Positions 32,839 to 39,974 of a stretch of 64,000 nucleotides of DNA are shown here, piece by piece. The notes beneath the pieces were generated by a model. That model made no database searches. It saw nothing but the letters and a program-made list of their open reading frames with translations, and was not told where the DNA came from. Source of the DNA: Phycisphaerales bacterium (GTDB taxonomy: Bacteria; Planctomycetota; Phycisphaerae; Phycisphaerales; UBA1924). Position 1 is the stretch's first letter, and every line of letters begins with the position of its first letter. A program made the position numbers and the translations under genes. Location of the stretch: positions 16,781 through 80,780 of the forward strand of contig CANHCQ010000014.1 in the NCBI GenBank assembly GCA_947459215.1. The letters are read 5' to 3'.

Positions 32839-35424
32839 TCACGGACACAACAGCGCGTCGTACGCTGATGCGAAGAGCACGAAGTCGGAGTCGTCCACGA
32901 TCAGATCCGCGTTCAGGTCGGCCGGACAAGTGGCGGGCATGGCTGGGTCGGAGCAGAGCAGCAGGTTGTACGCCGGGGCGAAGAGGACGAAGTCGGCATC
33001 GTCGACTTGGTTATCGTTATTGAGGTCGGCGGGGCACGAACGCACGTTGAGGGCGGCGGCGTCGGAGGTGCGCACGCCGCAGGGACCGGAGACGATCACG
33101 CTGTACAAACCGGAATCCGCTGGAGCGGCGTTGAGGACGCGCAGCTGGTTGGTGCCGACGCCCTCGAAGCGTCCGGGCGTTTCGGTGAGCGGCTTTCCCT
33201 GTCTCAGCCACGCGAAGGTGAGCGGGGCGGAGCCGATGGCCTGAACGTCCAGGACGACCGAGGCACCGGCGGGTATGGATCGAGCGGCTGGCGGGGACGT
33301 GATCGCGGTGGGGTTGCCGGGAATGGTGACGGTGGCGAACTGATCGCCGGGCGTGGCCTGGAGGTTGGGGGCGTAGCCGAGGTTCAGCGATCCGATCGGA
33401 AGCGGGGGCAGGAATTGGTTGAGCACGCCGGTGGTGGAGCGAACGAGGAAGGCGGAGACTCGGAAGGTGGCGCAGGGCGAGGTCATCCCGATGTCCTCGA
33501 GCGGGATGACGACCTCGAGCCCGGTGGTGGCGGAGGAAGCATCGCTCGCGTCGGCGGCGGTGACGCCGAGGGTGTTGGAGTTGTTGACGAAGCAGTTGAG
33601 GCAGAACGGGTTGTCGTACGAGATGAACGCGGCGGTCTGAGGTCCCGCGATGAAGCGGCTTCCCGAGTAGCGTTTGCGCCAGGTGGCGCCCGGGCCGAAC
33701 TCGAATCGATCGACCCACACCCGGGCGACGGTGTCGGGCAGGACGCGAGCAACGTTGAGCGAGAAGAGGTAGTCGGGGGTGAACGCCGCGTCGAAGGTCA
33801 TCTTCTGGAGCGTCGCGGGGAGCTTGGGCTCGGGGATGTAGCTGTCGAGCGGAATCTGTGCGGATCCGCCGGCCTTGGTGTCAAAGGCGAGAACCAGACC
33901 GTGGCCGAAGTTCTCACCGACGCCGAAGTTCCCGGTGGCGGCGATGCGCAGCGCCCGGGGTTCGGCGTAGAGGAACAACTGATTCAGCTCGTTCTGGTTG
34001 TTGCCGCCGAGCGTGGGGAGCGTCTGGGTGAGGGTGAGCGTCGAGAGCGAGGCGTAGCGGGCGGGCAGGTCTGTTCCGGTCAGATCGGTTCGGGTCGGGC
34101 AGGCGACGCCGACGCGGCGGGCGGTCGATGAGCTTGAGGCGCGGCAGGCGTCGCGCACGACGACGTCGTAGTCTCCAAAGTCCGCGGGCGTGAGGTTGCG
34201 GATCTGCAGGGCCGGACCCGTCGCGCCGGAGATGCGTGAACTGTCGGCGAGCGCGACGCCGAAGCGGCGCCACTGGTACGAGAGCGTGCTGGTGGATGTT
34301 GCGGCGACGCTCAGATTGATGTCGCCACCGACAACGCCGAAGGCTGCTCCGGTGACGGGGCCGACGGTCAGACTTGTGGAGGCGACTGGGCCTCGCCAGA
34401 TCCAGGTTTCGGTGCTGCACGCGTTGGCGATGCTGTAGCAGTCGCCGGAGACGACGAGCAAAGAGCCGTTCGCCAACGCAGCGGCTGCGTGAGCGGAGCG
34501 GGCGAGCGGGCCGTCGCTGCTGACGAGTGCCCAGTTCGAGCCGTTGAAGGCCCAGAGCTCGGCGGTGTTGCCGCTGCTCAGGCGGCCGGCGTGGAGCAGT
34601 GCCACGTTGCGGACTGGGTCGAAGACGAACGCGGCCTGGGAGCGGGCCGCGGGACCGGTGGTGGCGATCGATCGCCACCGGAGGTTGAGCGCTCTCTTGG
34701 GGTCGTATTCCCAAGTGTCGGCCAGCGGGGCTCCAGCCGCGTCGAGTCCGCCGAAGAGGAAGAAGACGTCGCGGGCGGGATCGAAGACGACGGACGCGAG
34801 CGTGCGGGGTGCGGGCCGCGTGCCCGCGATGGCAAGGGCGGTCCACGTGGAGGTCGCGTGATCAAACTCGTAGGCGTTGATGAGGAGGCCGGAGGGGCCC
34901 GAACCGCCGATGAGGAGGCTGCGATCGCGGACCGGGTCGTAGGCCATGGCGGCGCGTTCGACGGCGGGCCCCGAGCTTGCAATCTGCAGCCAATCGGTGC
35001 CGTTCCAGGCCCAGGTGGCGTTGGAGAGGATTGGGGCGAGCGTGGTGGTGACGCCGCAGTGTCCGCCGTGCAGGAGGACGCGCTGCCGGGTTGAGTCGGC
35101 GCACGAGGCGGTGAACGCGCGGGGCGACGGGGCATTGGGAGGGGTGGCCTTGGTCCAGACTCCAGCGCTATAGACCCACGTGTCGCCGAGGGCTTGTGAA
35201 TCCGCAAGGCCCCCGAAGAGGACGACCTCGTCGCGCGATTGGAGGAAGGCGATGCCCGCGCTGGTGCGGGTGGGCTCGATCGTCGCCGCCGGGAGCCGCG
35301 TCCATCCCGAGTCACACTGGGCGTTGGCCGGTGCGGCAAAGCAGGACGCCGCGGCGAATGTCATGGCGAAGGACCACCAGCGGGCAGCGTGGGAAAGGAC
35401 GCGGTGCAGCGAGATGGAGTGCAA
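32839..35424 (-). CDS. Large secreted Kelch/Ig-like protein with GC-type dockerin
   Basis: 861 residues. Signal peptide to about 35 ('FAAASCFAAPANAQ'). Kelch-type propeller units (about 45-340, e.g. 'DEVVLFGGLADSQALGDTW', 'RDVFFLFGGLDAAGAPLADT'). A first Ig-like module follows (about 350-440, 'YQWRRFGVALADSSRISG', 'DFGDYDVVV'), then a middle beta domain with 'YDNPFCLNCFVNNSN', and a second Ig-like module (about 705-790, 'FAWLRQGKPL', 'DSGLYSVIVSGPCG'). The dockerin (about 797-861) has the long linker and ends Leu-Cys-Pro. A multi-domain binding protein of the cell surface is likely. The start at 35424 has no strong ribosome site. Confidence 0.83.
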   Translation of the reverse strand: MHSISLHRVLSHAARWWSFAMTFAAASCFAAPANAQCDSGWTRLPAATIEPTRTSAGIAFLQSRDEVVLFGGLADSQALGDTWVYSAGVWTKATPPNAPSPRAFTASCADSTRQRVLLHGGHCGVTTTLAPILSNATWAWNGTDWLQIASSGPAVERAAMAYDPVRDRSLLIGGSGPSGLLINAYEFDHATSTWTALAIAGTRPAPRTLASVVFDPARDVFFLFGGLDAAGAPLADTWEYDPKRALNLRWRSIATTGPAARSQAAFVFDPVRNVALLHAGRLSSGNTAELWAFNGSNWALVSSDGPLARSAHAAAALANGSLLVVSGDCYSIANACSTETWIWRGPVASTSLTVGPVTGAAFGVVGGDINLSVAATSTSTLSYQWRRFGVALADSSRISGATGPALQIRNLTPADFGDYDVVVRDACRASSSSTARRVGVACPTRTDLTGTDLPARYASLSTLTLTQTLPTLGGNNQNELNQLFLYAEPRALRIAATGNFGVGENFGHGLVLAFDTKAGGSAQIPLDSYIPEPKLPATLQKMTFDAAFTPDYLFSLNVARVLPDTVARVWVDRFEFGPGATWRKRYSGSRFIAGPQTAAFISYDNPFCLNCFVNNSNTLGVTAADASDASSATTGLEVVIPLEDIGMTSPCATFRVSAFLVRSTTGVLNQFLPPLPIGSLNLGYAPNLQATPGDQFATVTIPGNPTAITSPPAARSIPAGASVVLDVQAIGSAPLTFAWLRQGKPLTETPGRFEGVGTNQLRVLNAAPADSGLYSVIVSGPCGVRTSDAAALNVRSCPADLNNDNQVDDADFVLFAPAYNLLLCSDPAMPATCPADLNADLIVDDSDFVLFASAYDALLCP

Positions 35425-35466
35425 CAGGATCTCTCCCGGTGATCGGTCGTATGGAAAGGACGTGGT

Positions 35467-36441
35467 TCACGGGCACAGCAACGCGTTGTACGCCGTGGCG
35501 AAGAGGACGAAGTCGGCGTCGTCCACGAAGGCGTCGTGGTTCAGGTCGGCGGGACAGAACTCCTCTTGGTAGCAGAAGAACTCGTCGAAGCACACCAGCG
35601 GGCAGATCAGTTGGTCGTATCCGGTTGCGAAGGCGACGAAGTCGGCATCGTCCACGGTTGCGTCGGCGTTGAGGTCGGCGGGGCAGACCATGGACCAGCG
35701 GGCGATGCGGGTGCGACCCATTGGCAGATCGAGTTCGAATCGGATCGGTTCGCCGTTGAGCGCTTCGTAACTCGCCTGCGGGAACACGTACGGGAGGTTG
35801 GGTGCGCCGTTGCCGAAGTCGCGGCCGATCGCGATGCTCCAGTCGCCGGCCTTGCGGAACTTGTACTCGGGGATCGGCCCGAAGGTCGAGTTGCCGACGA
35901 ACGGCAGGTTGGTTGTGATGCGCACGACGGCGCTGTAGCGGCCGTTGCCGTCGCTGGTCATCGTCGCTAGTGGTGCGGCCCAGCCATTGGGATTGCCCAT
36001 GACCTCCCAGCCGTGCATGCCCGAGTCGGCGTAGCCGAGGCGCAGGCCGTTGCTGAACGCCGGCAGCAGCGGGTTGGTGCTGTCCCACACCGGCTCGTAG
36101 CCATCGTCGAAGAATGTGGGAACGCCGCCGGGCCAGTTGTCGTGCAGGAACACGGTGATCTCGCCCGAGGCATTGGCAACGACCATGGCGTTGGAGCCCG
36201 GTGCGTTCCTGTTCCAGTTGTTGATCGTCGCCTTGAGTTCATACGCCTGGCCTGGCACGAGCCCGGTCACGGTGTACTGGTGTGACGCGTTCAGGTAGCC
36301 GGGAAAGGCGGAGGTGGGCGTCATCGGCTGGGTGGCGTTGGTCCAGTTGTTGAACTGGCCGCGGACGTAGAACTGGCCCTGCGCCGTACCCGAGAGCGCC
36401 GCTGCCAGCGCAAGCGCCGACAAGCATGAACGATGCAGCAT
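35467..36441 (-). CDS. Secreted carbohydrate-binding-like protein with Cys-rich GC-type dockerin
   Basis: 324 residues from ATG 36441, preceded by a GGAGGT ribosome site 7 bases away. Signal peptide 1-22 ('LALAAALSGTAQG'). Two beta domains: the first begins 'FYVRGQFNNWTNATQPM', recalling CBM48/glycogen-binding 'G.FN.W' modules; the second has 'LRLGYADSGMHGWEVMGNPN' and 'YSAVVRITTN'. The dockerin (about 254-324) is unusual because its linker has extra Cys residues ('CPLVCFDEFFCYQEEFCPAD'); it ends Leu-Cys-Pro. Probably glucan-binding (inference). Confidence 0.8.
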   Translation of the reverse strand: MLHRSCLSALALAAALSGTAQGQFYVRGQFNNWTNATQPMTPTSAFPGYLNASHQYTVTGLVPGQAYELKATINNWNRNAPGSNAMVVANASGEITVFLHDNWPGGVPTFFDDGYEPVWDSTNPLLPAFSNGLRLGYADSGMHGWEVMGNPNGWAAPLATMTSDGNGRYSAVVRITTNLPFVGNSTFGPIPEYKFRKAGDWSIAIGRDFGNGAPNLPYVFPQASYEALNGEPIRFELDLPMGRTRIARWSMVCPADLNADATVDDADFVAFATGYDQLICPLVCFDEFFCYQEEFCPADLNHDAFVDDADFVLFATAYNALLCP

Positions 36442-36646
36442 CTTCGTACCTCCGTAGCCACGTGCGGGCCGGACGGCCCGATGCGTGCCCAGCGACGGAG
36501 ATTTCCGCCGGGTGCGTGCATCGGACGATCGAATAGATTGGCGGAAATGGCGACCCTGAATGCGCGCCGGGGGATGGATTTTTGGTGAACGGATCGGAAT
36601 CCGGATGGTTCTTCGGCGTGGCCCTGCCCTCCAATACTCACACGGC

Positions 36647-36853
36647 GTGACCCACTCCCTGCTCGACATCCTGGGCGGGCTCTACCAGCTTCTGCGGCTG
36701 GGGGTGATCTCGCGGTTTCGCTTTCGGGGGCCCTATTGGCAGTGGCGTCTTCACACGGCGTTCGGGAGGGGGTACCCATCCAGCCGCTGGGAACTGGTCA
36801 AAAGCGTGATTTCGTACGGAATTTGGATGCATCGCATGCGCCGTTTCCGATGA
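36647..36853 (+). CDS. Small conserved basic protein, 68 residues
   Basis: From a GTG at 36647: 'THSLLDILGGLYQLLRLGVI', then 'RFRFRGPYWQWRLHTAFGRG' and 'ISYGIWMHRMRRFR'. Aromatic- and Arg-rich with a short hydrophobic N-terminal helix; the 'FRFRGPYW.WR...AFG' core looks conserved and not random. From memory, similar short proteins occur in planctomycetes. No ribosome site is obvious, so the start may differ (the frame is open from 36560). Function unknown. Confidence 0.55.
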   Translation: MTHSLLDILGGLYQLLRLGVISRFRFRGPYWQWRLHTAFGRGYPSSRWELVKSVISYGIWMHRMRRFR

Positions 36854-36953
36854 AGTGGCTCCGCCGGTGGCCGCTGTGGGCTTTGGCGCGGTATGCTGCA
36901 TTTCACGCCTCGGTCCCAGTCCATTGGGCTCCGGCGTTGCTGGGAGACTCGCG

Positions 36954-37331
36954 ATGTCTGACGCTGCTTCGAACGCTGCCACCTCTGCCGCCGGTTCCAA
37001 CGGCGGATTCGCCAAGGCCTTCCTGCCCGGCCTGATCATCGGTCTGGTGGTTGGGGCGATCGGCGGCGCGTTCCTGGCACCGATCATCGCCGATAGCGGC
37101 GGGCCCGCGGCCGAGATCGAACGCTCGAAGCGCGAGGCGGCGAATTTGCCGCCGGCGCCGATCGAGCAGGCGGCCGAGGTGGTGCAGGACGAGGCCCAGA
37201 AGGCGGCCGACGAGACCCAGAAGATGACCGAGCGCGTTGCCGAAGAGATCAAGAAGGAAGGCGAGAAGGCCGCCGAGGCGCTCAAGCAGCAGCCCAAGCC
37301 CGAAATGCCCAAGCCCGACGCGCCGAAGTGA
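36954..37331 (+). CDS. Hypothetical single-pass membrane protein with charged helical tail
   Basis: 125 residues. An N-terminal Ala/Ser/Gly segment, one membrane helix ('AFLPGLIIGLVVGAIGGAFL', about 21-42), then a long Glu/Lys/Ala-rich helix (about 55-110) likely to form a coiled coil, and a Pro-rich end ('PKPEMPKPDAPK'). ATG 36954 has a GGGAG ribosome site about 8 bases upstream. No family recognised. It may be a YtxH-like envelope stress or spacer protein (inference). Confidence 0.7.
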   Translation: MSDAASNAATSAAGSNGGFAKAFLPGLIIGLVVGAIGGAFLAPIIADSGGPAAEIERSKREAANLPPAPIEQAAEVVQDEAQKAADETQKMTERVAEEIKKEGEKAAEALKQQPKPEMPKPDAPK

Positions 37332-37389
37332 TTGAAACGCCGTTGCGGCACCGCCATGAGTCTGCACTGCGCAAGGCCGACGGTGCCCT

Positions 37390-37560
37390 CACGCACCCTC
37401 TCCCCGCATGCGAGCACAGCACCACTTGATGCTTTGCATCGAGTCCGGTGAGGGGATTGCGTGGACCTGCAGGCGGCGACGTTTGGACGTGCAGAACCCC
37501 TCCCCGGTCTCGCTGCGCTCGGCCAACCCTTCCCGCTTCGCGGTGCGGGGAGGCGCGAAC
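37390..37560. repeat. Family D low-complexity repeat (CTCTCCCCGC-type)
   Basis: The stretch has several CCCTCTCCCCGC / CCCTCCCCGG / GCGGGGAGG words on both strands, alternating with unrelated sequence. A similar stretch lies at 56761-56930. It fills the gap between 36954-37331 and the TolC-like gene and codes for nothing convincing. Confidence 0.6.
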
Positions 37561-37580
37561 TGTCGCTTCGCGATGATCGC

Positions 37581-39425
37581 TCACCGCGGCGCGAGCGCCG
37601 CGCCGATCGGGCGACCGTTGTCGCCCGCAGGTCCGGCCGGAGCCGCGGCGTCCGGCGCTGCCGCCGGGACCGGCAACTCGGGCATGCCCGGCAACGGCTG
37701 GAACATGCCATCGGGCGCGACGCGGAGCTGGTCGGACTCGAGCAGGTAGTTCAGCACGGCATTGCGCAGGTTCGTCTTGGCCTGGTCACGCCGATTCTCG
37801 GCGCTGAGCAGGTCGTTCTCCGACTGCACGACGTCGCGCGGCTCGACGGTGTCGATCTTGAGGAGCTGTTCTTCGAGACGCCGCTTGTTGATCTCGACCT
37901 GCTGCTCGGCGAGCTTGAACTGAAATGCCGCCAGGTCGATGTTGCGGAGCGCGCCGCGGACGGCGACGACGATGTTGTCGCGGAGCAGTTCGGCGGAGCG
38001 GCCTCGCTGCTGCAGCGCGATGGTCGCCTGGCGCAGGCCGTACTTCTCGATCTGGCGATCAAGCGGCAGGCTGAGCGTGGCGGTGCCCTCGACGGTTGCG
38101 TCCCGCGGGCTGAGGGACAGGCCGCCGACGTCGCGATCGCGGTCGGTGGCCAGCGACGCTCTTCCGCCGACGTTCAAATCGGGGAGCAGGTTGTTCTCGG
38201 CGTTGTCGACGGCGCGTTTGGCGTCGTCGACGCGGTCGCGGGCGTTTTGCAGGTCCAGGCGGTACTCAAGAGCCGCGTGGGTCGCGTCGTCGAGCGTGGT
38301 CGCGGGGAGCGGGACTTCGAGGGCCAACGGCCGGATGACGACTTTGGAAGCCACGTCGAGCCCGAGCCGAACCTTGAAGCGATCGAGCTGCAGGATGTAC
38401 GTCTCGCGCAGGCTCGCCAGCGAGGCCTGGGCATTCAGCACATCGTTCTCGGCGATGCTGACGTTGAACGCGGGGATGCGTCCGGCGTCGACGCGGGCCT
38501 GGGTGCCGTCGCGGAAGAGGCGCAGGCTCTTGAGCGAGCGTTCCTGGTTGGCGATCTGGGCCTGGGTCTGGATCAACTGGAAGTAGTCGTTGGCGACGCT
38601 CACCAGGAACGAGCGCCGGAAGCGCTCGAAGGTACGGGCCTGATAGACCAGGTCGCGCTCGGCCTGAATGAGCGGCTCCCGAGCCACGTTGCCCGCGCCG
38701 CGCAGGAGCGGGACATTGGCAGCCAGCACCAGCGACGAGGATTGCGTGTAGCCAGCGGAGACTTGTTCGCGAAGGTCCTGGCTGGCGCTGGTGATCCACC
38801 GGGCCTCGACCTCGCCGCCGTAGGGCAGGCGTTTCTGGGCCCGAAGCGTGTTGATGACATTGAGCGCGGGCGTGGGGCTGCCGTCGTCCCAGCTGTTGCC
38901 GGCGATAAACGAGGTGTCGTTGAACAGCCGCGGCTCCCAGCGGTGCTGCTCGGTGAGCAGGCGGATGACAGCGAGGATGTAATCCTCTTCGCTGTTGAGA
39001 TACTCGCGGGCGGTCTTCTGGCTTTGGCGCCACGCGCCGGCGAGGTTCAGCTCCAGAGCGTTCTCCAGCCCGGCGCCGGTGGGGTCGTTGCCGTAGGCGC
39101 CGACGGCGTACCCATCGAGCTTCTTCGAGACGTCCGCGGCCTCGCTCTCGACGTTGTACGTCAGGGTCTCGGCCTTGGGATTGGTGGTGGCGGGAGAGGG
39201 GTTGAGTTCCTGGCGCCGCTGCTCGGCGTTGTGCTCGTGGTTGGCGAAATTGCGATCAACGACCGGCGTGGGCGACCGGTTGGCGTCGATCGCGGCGGAC
39301 CGGTTCTGGAGCATGTCGGCGACGCGGCGGTCGATCTCGTCCATAGAGGAGGAGCAGCCGGCGAGGCAGACGAGAGCGAGGCCGAGCGTGACGACCCGGA
39401 TGCTCCGGGCGGGGTACGAAGTCAT
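37581..39425 (-). CDS. TolC-family outer membrane efflux lipoprotein
   Basis: 614 residues from ATG 39425, which yields a lipobox L21-A22-G23-C24. The rest has the two-fold helical hairpin layout of outer membrane factors: 'NVPLLRGAGNVAREPLIQAE' and 'LVYQARTFERFRRSFLV' in the first half; 'LSLPLDRQIEKYGLRQATIA' and 'ENDLLSAENRRDQAKTNLRN' in the second. A Pro/Ala-rich tail follows. It would form a channel for an efflux or secretion pump; no inner-membrane partner is adjacent, so the pump is elsewhere. A TetR-type palindrome lies upstream (39747-39764). The frame is open to 39572 but is not protein-like. Confidence 0.88.
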   Translation of the reverse strand: MTSYPARSIRVVTLGLALVCLAGCSSSMDEIDRRVADMLQNRSAAIDANRSPTPVVDRNFANHEHNAEQRRQELNPSPATTNPKAETLTYNVESEAADVSKKLDGYAVGAYGNDPTGAGLENALELNLAGAWRQSQKTAREYLNSEEDYILAVIRLLTEQHRWEPRLFNDTSFIAGNSWDDGSPTPALNVINTLRAQKRLPYGGEVEARWITSASQDLREQVSAGYTQSSSLVLAANVPLLRGAGNVAREPLIQAERDLVYQARTFERFRRSFLVSVANDYFQLIQTQAQIANQERSLKSLRLFRDGTQARVDAGRIPAFNVSIAENDVLNAQASLASLRETYILQLDRFKVRLGLDVASKVVIRPLALEVPLPATTLDDATHAALEYRLDLQNARDRVDDAKRAVDNAENNLLPDLNVGGRASLATDRDRDVGGLSLSPRDATVEGTATLSLPLDRQIEKYGLRQATIALQQRGRSAELLRDNIVVAVRGALRNIDLAAFQFKLAEQQVEINKRRLEEQLLKIDTVEPRDVVQSENDLLSAENRRDQAKTNLRNAVLNYLLESDQLRVAPDGMFQPLPGMPELPVPAAAPDAAAPAGPAGDNGRPIGAALAPR

Positions 39426-39630
39426 GGGTGTGTGGATGCGCGAGGGGCTTCGAAAGGGTCCAAATCGAGCGACGTCGGAGTCTGGAAGACCCCGCCCCCG
39501 GAGCAGAGGTGAGGCAGCCGCGTCGTTGAATTCCCGCATTCGCCGCCTCCGTTCGGTGTTTGAATGGATCACAAACCCCGCCGGCGGCGAGGAATCGCTG
39601 ACGGAGTGTACCTTCTTTCAGGCCCCGATG

Positions 39631-39658
39631 TTGCAAAGGACTTGGGCTTGCATACAGT
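39631..39658 (+). promoter_or_regulatory. Possible sigma-70-like promoter
   Basis: TTGCAA and TACAGT separated by 16 bases, upstream of the GH35-HD unit. The leader would be about 310 bases. Weak evidence, since promoters of this lineage are poorly known. Confidence 0.2.
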
Positions 39659-39746
39659 TCCCCATCGTCGAGTTGACGCCCCATCCCGTTTGGGATTTGG
39701 ACGGATGTGAGGGAGGACCTCTCCGTGGCCTCCGGGGTGTTGCCGG

Positions 39747-39764
39747 TCAGACCGTTCGGTCTGA
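39747..39764. promoter_or_regulatory. TetR-type operator palindrome
   Basis: TCAGACC-GTTC-GGTCTGA, an inverted repeat with 7-bp perfect arms. The core GACCGTTCGGTC is the usual TetR/AcrR operator form. It lies about 320 bases before the TolC-like start and 210 before the GH35 start. Regulation of the efflux gene would be the usual case (inference); it could also be a small hairpin. Confidence 0.45.
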
Positions 39765-39974
39765 TCGTGTCGAGGGACGACACCTGAACCCATTCAGGCG
39801 CGCCCTTGTCTCGAGGCCTTCGAGCACTGGTGGCTGTCGTTGTCGGCCCAGCGGCTCACGAGCCGGGACGCTCACGTTCGGATCGCAGAATGCGGCGGCG
39901 GAGTCCGGCGTGATCTGTACACAAAGGCCCTTTGGGCTTCCTCCGCATCCTCGCGGGGAAAGGACCCTTTCGCG

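Larger units (their letters stand above)
39426..39974. other. Divergent intergenic region between the TolC-like and GH35 genes
   Basis: No gene is seen in about 550 bases. It holds a TetR-type inverted repeat at 39747-39764 and a possible + strand promoter (TTGCAA at 39631-39636, TACAGT at 39653-39658, 16-base spacer). The rest shows no repeat or hairpin worth naming. Confidence 0.5.
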
